Part shown: positions 1 to 5,483 of the stretch, piece after piece
Position numbering within the stretch: position 1 is the stretch's first letter
Layout of the letters: every line of letters begins with the position of its first letter
Made by a program: the position numbers and the translations under genes
Notes under the pieces: generated by a model
What the model saw: only the letters and a program-made list of their open reading frames with translations
What the model was told of the DNA's origin: nothing
Database searches by the model: none
NCBI GenBank assembly: GCA_002499015.1
Contig: DAJY01000104.1
Span: forward strand, 4,093 to 11,493
Direction of reading: 5' to 3'
Origin: Euryarchaeota archaeon UBA242
Lineage (GTDB): Archaea; Thermoplasmatota; Poseidoniia; Poseidoniales; Poseidoniaceae
Length of the DNA: 7,401 bases

Positions 1-1091
1 TTTAATCCATCACTATTGAATAGGTCATTACGGATTATATCACCAGTGGAAGTCATGATTCGTTGTTCATCTCCATCAACCAATTGACCCATTCTCTTTG
101 CGATTAGACCTTTATTGTCCACTTCAAACAAGGCATCCCATGAACTGCCCCAAAGAACTTTGATGACATTCCAACCAGATCCTCTAAAGCGCCCTTCTAA
201 TTCTTGAACGATTTTTGAATTTCCGCGAACAGGTCCATCAAGACGCTGTAAATTACAATTCATTGTCATCGTTATGTTGTCAAGACCTTCACTTGCTGCC
301 AAAGATAGTTGTGATAATGATTCAGGTTCATCAGATTCACCATCACCCATCGTATACCAGACGCGAGAAGCAGTTGTTGAACAAAGGCCTCTATCCTCTA
401 GATAACGATTGAATCTTGCTTGATGAATGGCGGTCATTGCTCCCAAGCCCATGCTGACAGATGGAAACTCCCAATATTCAGGCATTAGGCGGGGATGCGG
501 GTAAGATGACAAACCCTTTCCTCCAACTTCTTGTCTAAACAAATCCATGTTCTCTTCAGTGAATCGTCCTTCTAACCAGGAGCGGGCATAAATTCCTGGG
601 GATGCGTGGCCTTGCCAATATAGGTGGTCGCCAGAACCATCTCCATCCTTGCCTCTGAAGAAATGGTTGAAACAAACTTCCCAAGCATGGCTCGTGGAGG
701 CATAAGTCGAGATATGGCCCCCGATGCCATCATTGGCTTTGTTAGCACGAGTGACCATCATCATAGCATTCCATCGAATAACTTGATGCAATTTGATTTC
801 CATTGCTAAGTCGCCTGGATATTTTCCTTGCATTGAAGGATGTATTGTATTCAGATATGGCGTATTGACCAAGTCAATATCAACGCCTGCATTTTGAGCA
901 GCATTAACGGTTGCGAGAAGTAAGCGACGGGCTTCTTCGTCTCCCAATTTATCAGCGACGGCAAGAATCGACTCAATCCATTCTTGTGTGACAACAGGGT
1001 CGGGGTCGGGTAATGTGTCACGAACGCCGAATCTCATCTCTGCATCTCCCTTAAACAACCCTTTAGCATTGGGGTTTTCAATTGATTGCAT
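1..1091 (-). CDS. aceE: Pyruvate dehydrogenase E1, homodimeric AceE type (N-terminal 363 residues; 3' end outside window)
   Basis: This is the thiamine-diphosphate E1 subunit that decarboxylates pyruvate and acetylates the lipoyl group of E2 in the cytoplasmic pyruvate dehydrogenase complex. I translated it from the minus strand. It stays open to the window edge, about 40% of the usual ~890 residues. It follows E. coli AceE closely, offset by about +20 residues. Seen are YLNTI near residue 79, IRWNAM near 105, GGH with H126, GHASPGIYAR with H162, SSYPHPRLMPEYW near 195, the ThDP/Mg motif GDGESDEPES at 249-258 (D250), and NCNLQRLDGPV at 278-288 (N280, Q282, the Mg-coordinating positions by homology). 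The ATG at 1091 has GAGGG six bases upstream and an in-frame TGA four codons upstream. A second in-frame ATG at residue 19 is possible. The family is typical of proteobacteria and actinobacteria, so its presence in an archaeal context suggests transfer. Family identity is very secure; E2 and E3 are not visible. Confidence 0.95.
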   Translation of the reverse strand, partial: MQSIENPNAKGLFKGDAEMRFGVRDTLPDPDPVVTQEWIESILAVADKLGDEEARRLLLATVNAAQNAGVDIDLVNTPYLNTIHPSMQGKYPGDLAMEIKLHQVIRWNAMMMVTRANKANDGIGGHISTYASTSHAWEVCFNHFFRGKDGDGSGDHLYWQGHASPGIYARSWLEGRFTEENMDLFRQEVGGKGLSSYPHPRLMPEYWEFPSVSMGLGAMTAIHQARFNRYLEDRGLCSTTASRVWYTMGDGESDEPESLSQLSLAASEGLDNITMTMNCNLQRLDGPVRGNSKIVQELEGRFRGSGWNVIKVLWGSSWDALFEVDNKGLIAKRMGQLVDGDEQRIMTSTGDIIRNDLFNSDGL

Positions 1092-1111
1092 GCAAATCCC
1101 TCAAAACCGAT

Positions 1112-1157
1112 AAATCGTATTACTCAAAAAACGATTTTTACCAAAAAGACAAAATCG
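1112..1157. promoter_or_regulatory. Three AAATCG half-sites at 20-bp steps in the aceE/Hc1-like divergent intergenic region
   Basis: AAATCG occurs at 1112-1117, inverted (CGATTT) at 1132-1137, and direct again at 1152-1157, exactly 20 bases apart each time. The first two form a 7-bp inverted repeat (AAATCGT ... ACGATTT, 12-base spacer). The array lies 21-66 bases upstream of the aceE start and 83-128 bases upstream of the Hc1-like start, so it could be a binding site for a regulator of either gene. The rest of the 148-base intergenic region shows no convincing TATA element. The spacing is directly seen; the function is inferred. Confidence 0.35.
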
Positions 1158-1239
1158 CTCCCAGTGACCCGTTTAGGGTGAAAACTCACGAAACAGTGTA
1201 GGCGCAATAGATAAAGACCGAAGGCACAGGGCTGTAATT

Positions 1240-1419
1240 ATGTCCGTAGAGGCTAATGTTCAGAAGATGATTGACGATTTGACCGCCGCACTTGCCGATG
1301 CTGTAAAGCACGACAAGGGCAACAGTGCTGCTGGTACACGTGTACGAAAGACTATGCAAGATGTTAAGGCTAATGCACAAGGTATCCGTACACAAGTTCA
1401 AAACGACAAGAACAACTGA
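1240..1419 (+). CDS. Small histone H1-like (Hc1-type) DNA-binding protein, 59 residues
   Basis: This is a complete 59-residue reading frame with ATG at 1240 and TGA at 1417. The core KGNSAAGTRVRK at residues 26-37 matches the KGNKAAGTRARK-type signature that I recall for Hc1 histone H1-like proteins of Chlamydia and Bacteroidetes. As in that family, a helical N-terminal half (residues 3-24) precedes it, and the second helix keeps spaced basic residues (K43, R50, K57). Family members bind DNA non-specifically and compact the nucleoid; the role here is inferred from that similarity. It lacks the long Lys/Ala-rich tail of chlamydial Hc1 and is only mildly basic (nine K/R against seven D/E). All six lysines use AAG, unlike the mixed AAA/AAG of the next gene, which hints at strong expression. 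It is transcribed away from aceE, and no strong Shine-Dalgarno is visible. It might bind something other than DNA. Confidence 0.8.
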   Translation: MSVEANVQKMIDDLTAALADAVKHDKGNSAAGTRVRKTMQDVKANAQGIRTQVQNDKNN

Positions 1420-1424
1420 ATAAG

Positions 1425-1438
1425 AATAATTCTTTTTC
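1425..1438 (+). terminator. Possible oligo-T terminator after the Hc1-like gene
   Basis: A five-T run at 1433-1437, inside an AT-rich stretch, begins 14 bases past the stop codon of the Hc1-like gene. Archaeal RNA polymerase can terminate at such tracts without a hairpin. It is short, so the call is weak. Confidence 0.25.
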
Positions 1439-1451
1439 AGATTCAATAATA

Positions 1452-1471
1452 CATTCAAGTGCGCTTGAATG
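1452..1471. promoter_or_regulatory. Perfect 8-bp inverted repeat (hairpin or operator)
   Basis: CATTCAAG and CTTGAATG flank the four-base loop TGCG. The element lies between the Hc1-like stop (1419) and the CoA-transferase start (1550), with no T-run directly after it. It could be an operator for the CoA-transferase, an RNA hairpin protecting the end of the Hc1-like transcript, or chance. Confidence 0.35.
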
Positions 1472-1476
1472 AAGTC

Positions 1477-1514
1477 GAAGTTATCAGGGTTGAGGCCTTG
1501 GTAACTTCTCAACC
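1477..1514 (+). other. Two overlapping, mutually exclusive inverted repeats in the CoA-transferase leader
   Basis: GAAGTTA (1477-1483) can pair with TAACTTC (1502-1508). GGTTGAG (1488-1494) can pair with CTCAACC (1508-1514). The two stems interleave and share base 1508, so an RNA could not easily form both. The block sits 35-75 bases before the ATG at 1550. This could be a switching leader, but 7-bp arms with 13-18-base loops are only modest evidence. Confidence 0.25.
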
Positions 1515-1549
1515 ATTTCTTTCATTATTTAGTAGTTGTAGGGCGTCGC

Positions 1550-2584
1550 ATGCAAGAGATTCTAGATGGTGTCAAGGTTCTAGATTTGTCACGTATTTTG
1601 GCAGGTCCATTAACAACCCAATATCTCTCCGATTTCGGTGCAGAAGTAACTAAGGTCGAAGCACCTTGGGGAGATGACACTCGCCATTGGGGTCCACCAT
1701 TTACTACAGGTTTTGATGGAGAACAAGTAGCGGCCTACTATCTGTCGGCGAATCGCGGCAAACAAGTGATCACTGCTAATCTAAAAAATGAGAAAGAAAG
1801 AATTCGTCAGTTGATTGAACAGAGCGATGTGGTAGTTGAAAATTTCAAACCAGGAACACTGCAACGTTTACTAGGTCCAATACCGAAACATGTCATTTTG
1901 TGTTCAATGTCTGGATATGGGGCAACCGGGCCTCGCAAGGATGAACCTGGATATGATTTGGCAATGCAAGCACAAAGTGGGTTGATGAGCGTTACTGGTG
2001 AAGCAGACGGCCCACCTAACAAAGTAGGCGTTGCATTAATTGACGTAATTACTGGATTGAATGCAGTATCAGCAATTTTGGCAGCACTATTGCATCGGGA
2101 AAAAACAGGTATAGCAAAGAACATTGAAATCTCCTTATGGGATTGCGCAATAGCGGCACTTGTCAATCAAGCACATAATTATCTTGAGAGTGGTAAGTCC
2201 CCTCATAGAATGGGTTCAGCTCATCCAAACCTAGTCCCATATAGGGCATTTGAAGTTGAAGATGGATGGTTTGTTGTTGCAGTTGGTAATGATACACAAT
2301 GGCATAAGATGGCTGAGTTATTGTCGATTCCAACAAAGCCTCAATGGGATACAAATGCGGGTAGAATCGCTGAACGAACACAAATAGAACAACTTGTTCA
2401 AAATGCTTGCAGGCCATTCACTAGAGTACAACTTGCGAAATTACTTGAAGGAATTCCAAATGCACCAGTCAATACTATCGAAGAAGCTCTCAACGACCCT
2501 CAATCCATAGCGAGAGGAACAATCACGCAATTCGCAGGTGTTAAGGTATTAGCAAATCCACTGAGATTTATGAGTGATGATTAG
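1550..2584 (+). CDS. CaiB/BaiF class III CoA-transferase, succinyl-CoA:glutarate CoA-transferase-like
   Basis: The enzyme would move a CoA group between an acyl-CoA donor and a carboxylic acid in the cytoplasm. The N-terminus (LDGVKVLDLSRILAGP, residues 5-20), GAEVTKVEAPWGDDTRHWGPPF (in 30-51) and YYLSANRGK (63-71) are classic for the family. The GDDTRxWGPPF stretch resembles succinyl-CoA:glutarate CoA-transferase (SUGCT) most. The catalytic aspartate is expected at D165 in GVALIDVITGL, and SAHPNLVPY (223-231) is also conserved. PGYD at 133-136 carries Tyr where AMACR-type racemases have their catalytic His, favouring a transferase. At 344 residues it is short: the segment between KPGT (100-103) and VILCSMSGYG (115-124) is compressed, and the protein stops at NPLRFMSDD, without the usual C-terminal P-P-LGxHT tail. 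AGGG lies six bases before the ATG. The substrate is unproven. It converges on fen, overlapping it by four bases. Confidence 0.9.
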   Translation: MQEILDGVKVLDLSRILAGPLTTQYLSDFGAEVTKVEAPWGDDTRHWGPPFTTGFDGEQVAAYYLSANRGKQVITANLKNEKERIRQLIEQSDVVVENFKPGTLQRLLGPIPKHVILCSMSGYGATGPRKDEPGYDLAMQAQSGLMSVTGEADGPPNKVGVALIDVITGLNAVSAILAALLHREKTGIAKNIEISLWDCAIAALVNQAHNYLESGKSPHRMGSAHPNLVPYRAFEVEDGWFVVAVGNDTQWHKMAELLSIPTKPQWDTNAGRIAERTQIEQLVQNACRPFTRVQLAKLLEGIPNAPVNTIEEALNDPQSIARGTITQFAGVKVLANPLRFMSDD

Positions 2585-3609
2585 AAAGAGAAAAGAGATG
2601 TTTGGCCACCTTCTCTAATCAAACCGCCTGCTTTTAACTTGTCAAATGCATTATCCATTCTTTTCTGACTAAACTGTTTTTCTTCCATTAAGAATTTATT
2701 GAGGCCAGCAACATCAATCACTCCAGGCTGTAGGTCTTCATCTGATACTTGGTTGACCGGATGGTTATGGAATATCTCTCTAATTTCATCAAGCCGTTGT
2801 GGAACTTCTTTATCCTTAGCCGCGCATATCGCTTCAATGGTATTGAATTCCTTAATCAATTTGAGACCAGTCTTTTGACCTATTCCTTTAATTCCTGGGT
2901 GGAAATCAGTACCGATCATTATTGCCAAATCGACCAATTGTTGTCTAGTGATTTGATTTACCTCCAACACATCTTCTAACATTATTTTTTCTGCAGTAAC
3001 AACCTTGCCGTAACTTTTACTTCCGTGATTCATTAGATTTCTAACCAAGAATGGAGTTCCATAAAGCACAGCATCCCAATCTTGTGTGGCGACAACATCC
3101 AATTGTCCATTTGCAGCCATTACCGCTGCTTGCGCTTCACCTTCTGCCTTAGCAGCAACCCACGGAACGCCCAATAAATCTAGCAATCTCTTCGTTTCTT
3201 CAACCATTTCTGGACTATAATGCATAATTCGTTGAGCCATTTTTTGTGCTAACTTGAAATCACCAGCAGCCAATGCTTCTTTGTGGATATTTTCAGCCTC
3301 TACTCTTCTTTTTTTCCTCGAAGCGATTTCATCTGCTTTCAACTCAGGAGCGCGGCCATCAAAGACATAAATTGGTTTAATTCCATGAGATAATAATGTG
3401 CATGTGCGGTTTAGAAAACCCATCAAATGCGCAACAACTTGTCCGTCCTTACTTCGCAATGGTCCTCCATCACCCTGTGGAGATAAATCCCGCATTGTCG
3501 TTAGAAATTGGAAGGCTGTAAGAAATGCATCTATACCCACGCGCTTACCAGATAGACTTGCAAGTTCAATCGGTTCCTTAGGCGCGATGTCCTTCAGGTT
3601 ACAGCCCAT
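2581..3609 (-). CDS. fen: Flap endonuclease 1 (FEN1), archaeal
   Basis: FEN1 removes 5' flaps during Okazaki-fragment maturation and base-excision repair, working with the PCNA clamp. The protein is 342 residues, the usual archaeal size, counted from the ATG at 3609. An in-frame ATG at 3642 would add 11 residues, but FEN1 proteins begin Met-Gly and the Gly amino end helps form the active site, so MGCNLKDI is the likely start. The metal ligands are all present: D27 (GIDAF), D84 (VFDGRAPELK), E157 and E159 (AEGEAQAA), D177 and D179 (TQDWDAVLYG) and D235 (IGTDFHPG). A helix-hairpin-helix follows (GIKGIGQKTGLKLIKEF). The last residues, QTSLFSF, form a PCNA-interacting (PIP) motif with one terminal aromatic rather than two. 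No clear Shine-Dalgarno was seen. The gene is divergent from the tRNA methyltransferase (77 bases between ATGs) and convergent with the CoA-transferase. Confidence 0.96.
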   Translation of the reverse strand: MGCNLKDIAPKEPIELASLSGKRVGIDAFLTAFQFLTTMRDLSPQGDGGPLRSKDGQVVAHLMGFLNRTCTLLSHGIKPIYVFDGRAPELKADEIASRKKRRVEAENIHKEALAAGDFKLAQKMAQRIMHYSPEMVEETKRLLDLLGVPWVAAKAEGEAQAAVMAANGQLDVVATQDWDAVLYGTPFLVRNLMNHGSKSYGKVVTAEKIMLEDVLEVNQITRQQLVDLAIMIGTDFHPGIKGIGQKTGLKLIKEFNTIEAICAAKDKEVPQRLDEIREIFHNHPVNQVSDEDLQPGVIDVAGLNKFLMEEKQFSQKRMDNAFDKLKAGGLIREGGQTSLFSF

Positions 3610-3686
3610 GTATTGCCAAATAAGGCGACAGTATGTAGCCATTGGCCTGCGAGAGCATCAAGAAGGATTGACGCTGAGCAGTGAAT

Positions 3687-4841
3687 ATGGCGCAGCATAT
3701 TGCAGTCCTTCGCGGATGGCATCCAGCTCTTGCTATGGCGGAGTTGACGGCCTTGCTGCCAAATCATTACCCGATGGCAAGCGAATCAAATCGCCTTGCA
3801 ATATTAGAGGGCTCGTTGAACCCGAATGAAGCGTTTGAAACGCTGTCTGCATCTAGCGGTTGCCAAGCAATTTTACTAAATGGATTCATTCATAATTGGC
3901 AAGACGACCAATCCATTTTACTGGGGAAAATTGAAACTTATTTACAAATGAATAAACGTGAGGGTAAGATGGCGGTTGTACCTTTACGAATTGAAGGTAA
4001 AATATCACAATTTAGTTCTAGCAAAATCGTAGGAAAGATTGGCGCCATAATGAGTGATATGGGTTTTCAGATTGATTTATCAAATCCTCAACACCGTTTT
4101 TCAATAACAATCGATGGTGTCTCATCGCAAATTGCTTGTGGATGGATGGTTGGAGGTGATGCAGGTTCGGATGGAGTGGCAACTCGGAAAGCAACACAAC
4201 GACCGTTTTTCAAGCCGGTTAGCCTATCTCCCCGCTTGGCACTATTAGCAGTAAATCTCGCTACTGGGCCAATTGGACAAGGCCCAGTAATTGATCCGAT
4301 GACCGGAACGGGTGGATTCATCATGGAGGCAGCGGCAACCAATCGTCAAGCATTGGGTATTGATCTCAGTTCAGAAATGGTTGAAGGTGCTAATCAAAAT
4401 CTCAATTGGTTATTAGAACAGCAAAACATCACCGATTCTTCTGCACAAATAGTGCGCGGTGATGCAACAAATATTGAGGCTAGTATCGACAAATCTTGGG
4501 TTGGTAAAGTTAAGGGTTTTGTATTCGATCCCCCATATGGAAGAAACTCTCAAGGCTCATTAAATCATGATGAACTTCTAACAAAAACACTGTCTAGCGC
4601 CCATCAAGTAGCATCTAGTGATGCCAACCTGGTATTGATTGTGCCCATTAATTCAATGCCTGCACAGATAAATTCTCCACTAACAGATAATTCTCAAGTT
4701 GAGTTATTACACGGTTCTTGGAATTCACTACAACAATTGATGAAATTGAGTGGCTGGGTAATAAAAAACCGATGGGTTGAGCACGTTCATGGCAGCCTTA
4801 GTCGCCTCGTGATTCACTCAGAATACGTTCCTCTAGATTGA
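3687..4841 (+). CDS. tRNA (guanine-N2)-methyltransferase, Trm-G10/Trm11 type
   Basis: This SAM-dependent enzyme probably methylates the N2 of guanine 10 of tRNA. Residues here count from the ATG at 3687 (384 aa). An in-frame GTG at 3681 would add two residues, and a TGA at 3675 excludes anything longer. The N-terminal ~150 residues fit the divergent NFLD/THUMP RNA-binding region of this family. The linker RPFFKPVSLSPRLALLAVNL (172-191) is the characteristic entry to the catalytic domain. Motif I is DPMTGTGGF (203-211), followed by GIDLSSEMVEGANQNLNW (224-241). The catalytic motif IV is DPPYGR (281-286), with the DPPY variant expected for N2-guanine enzymes. Length agrees with archaeal relatives (~330-390). 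Its 3' end overlaps the convergent cysteine-cluster gene by 44 bases. The G10 target is assigned by family; another guanine position, as in Trm14, cannot be excluded. Confidence 0.9.
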   Translation: MAQHIAVLRGWHPALAMAELTALLPNHYPMASESNRLAILEGSLNPNEAFETLSASSGCQAILLNGFIHNWQDDQSILLGKIETYLQMNKREGKMAVVPLRIEGKISQFSSSKIVGKIGAIMSDMGFQIDLSNPQHRFSITIDGVSSQIACGWMVGGDAGSDGVATRKATQRPFFKPVSLSPRLALLAVNLATGPIGQGPVIDPMTGTGGFIMEAAATNRQALGIDLSSEMVEGANQNLNWLLEQQNITDSSAQIVRGDATNIEASIDKSWVGKVKGFVFDPPYGRNSQGSLNHDELLTKTLSSAHQVASSDANLVLIVPINSMPAQINSPLTDNSQVELLHGSWNSLQQLMKLSGWVIKNRWVEHVHGSLSRLVIHSEYVPLD

Positions 4842-5214
4842 GTAAAGTCGCAGCATCATCATCACTTGGTGGCGGAAATTGTTCCCTGTGTGGGCAGCCT
4901 TCATCTAAAATCGCTGTATCATCTTCGGCTAAAACATAAGGATAAGTTTGGCAACCCTTTGGTCTTGCATCATAAACCGAACAAACTCCTTCTGCAGTTG
5001 TCTCGGCAGAATCGGTCAGTAAAAACACACAAGCACGAGTTGTTTCATCATTGAGTAGAGTTAGAATTCCCGAATCATTAGCATAGGAGAATGTGTCAAC
5101 AGCCATCCCAGTTCTTCTTGCTAATTTTGCCGCCTCTGCTTTGGTAAGAGGCATTGTTGTCTCCCTACAACATGCCGAGCAGCCCATTGGAATACAAGGA
5201 AGTGAGCGGCCCAT
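4798..5214 (-). CDS. YkgJ-family CxxCxxCC cysteine-cluster protein
   Basis: This 138-residue protein carries eight cysteines in the YkgJ (UPF0153) pattern: C7, C12, C15 and C16 in PCIPMGCSACC; C62 in ACVFL; C78 in GVCSVYDARPKGC, which also contains C88; and C107 in EGCPH. The family is thought to bind zinc or an iron-sulfur cluster and its function is poorly known. The stretch VYDARPKGCQTYPYVL (80-95) is its best-conserved signature. The start at 5214 is supported by AGGGG five bases upstream of the ATG, and it keeps C7; an internal ATG at residue 10 would lose it. No signal peptide or membrane segment is apparent, so it is probably cytosolic. The last ~14 codons are antisense to the end of the tRNA methyltransferase. 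The 5' side faces the tRNA-Arg gene, 56 bases away. Confidence 0.88.
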   Translation of the reverse strand: MGRSLPCIPMGCSACCRETTMPLTKAEAAKLARRTGMAVDTFSYANDSGILTLLNDETTRACVFLLTDSAETTAEGVCSVYDARPKGCQTYPYVLAEDDTAILDEGCPHREQFPPPSDDDAATLLNLEERILSESRGD

Positions 5215-5234
5215 ATTCTCCCCTGTGCATCCAA

Positions 5235-5244
5235 CTTATTCAAA
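5235..5244 (+). promoter_or_regulatory. TATA-like element upstream of tRNA-Arg
   Basis: CTTATTCAAA lies 27-36 bases before the first base of the mature tRNA, the distance expected for an archaeal TATA box. The match to the consensus is imperfect and no BRE is clear. Confidence 0.3.
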
Positions 5245-5270
5245 AAGGGTGGGCTGTTGGAGCGGAATAA

Positions 5271-5344
5271 GGGCGGTTAGGGTAGCCTGGATATCCTGAT
5301 GGGCTTCGAACCCGTCGACGCGGGTTCGAATCCTGCATCGCCCA
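5271..5344 (+). tRNA. tRNA-Arg, anticodon UCG
   Basis: This is a complete 74-base cloverleaf. The acceptor stem pairs GGGCGGT (5271-5277) with ATCGCCC (5337-5343), seven pairs including one G-U. The D arm is GGGT, a loop containing the conserved GG, then TCCT, with three good pairs. The anticodon stem is ATGGG/CCCGT around the loop CTTCGAA, giving anticodon TCG at 5306-5308, which reads CGA and probably other CGN codons. The T arm is GCGGG/CCTGC around TTCGAAT. The discriminator is A5344. CCA is not encoded (CTT follows), so it must be added by a nucleotidyltransferase. There is no intron. The variable loop is four bases. Confidence 0.95.
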
Positions 5345-5350
5345 CTTGAG

Positions 5351-5364
5351 TTTCATTTTATTTT
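5351..5364 (+). terminator. T-rich tract after tRNA-Arg, likely terminator
   Basis: A stretch of 12 T in 14 bases starts six bases after the discriminator base of the tRNA. Oligo-T tracts like this terminate archaeal RNA polymerase, and this one is well placed to end the tRNA precursor. Confidence 0.5.
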
Positions 5365-5391
5365 AGCCATGTGGACTATTTCGCAGAATCA

Positions 5392-5432
5392 AATTGAGCG
5401 CTTGTCACTAACTTCCTTCATTACGCTCAATT
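5392..5432. other. 9-bp inverted repeat between tRNA-Arg and the surface-protein gene
   Basis: AATTGAGCG (5392-5400) and CGCTCAATT (5424-5432) are perfect inverted copies separated by 23 bases. They sit in the 139-base convergent interval 52 bases downstream of the stop codon of the minus-strand surface-protein gene. They may be a 3' mRNA stem for that gene or a protein-binding site. No other gene is visible in the interval. Confidence 0.35.
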
Positions 5433-5483
5433 CTTTAGCATCATCTCTTGTTCTCAAAAACTCCTAATGAGTCAAGATAGAGA

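Noticed and set aside
624..809. 61-codon open frame on the plus strand
   Set aside because: It is antisense to the AceE fragment, whose motifs lie across the same bases.
1186..1512. 108-codon open frame on the minus strand
   Set aside because: It is antisense to the Hc1-like gene and covers the hairpin leader. Its product is low-complexity with scattered Cys and Tyr and no family resemblance, so it is a shadow.
3398..3829. 143-codon open frame on the plus strand
   Set aside because: It runs antisense through the N-terminal half of FEN1 and out of frame into the methyltransferase, both strongly supported, so it is not a gene.
5271..5344. tRNA-Arg as an integration (attachment) site
   Set aside because: No integrase gene and no duplicated 3' tRNA segment are visible in the window.
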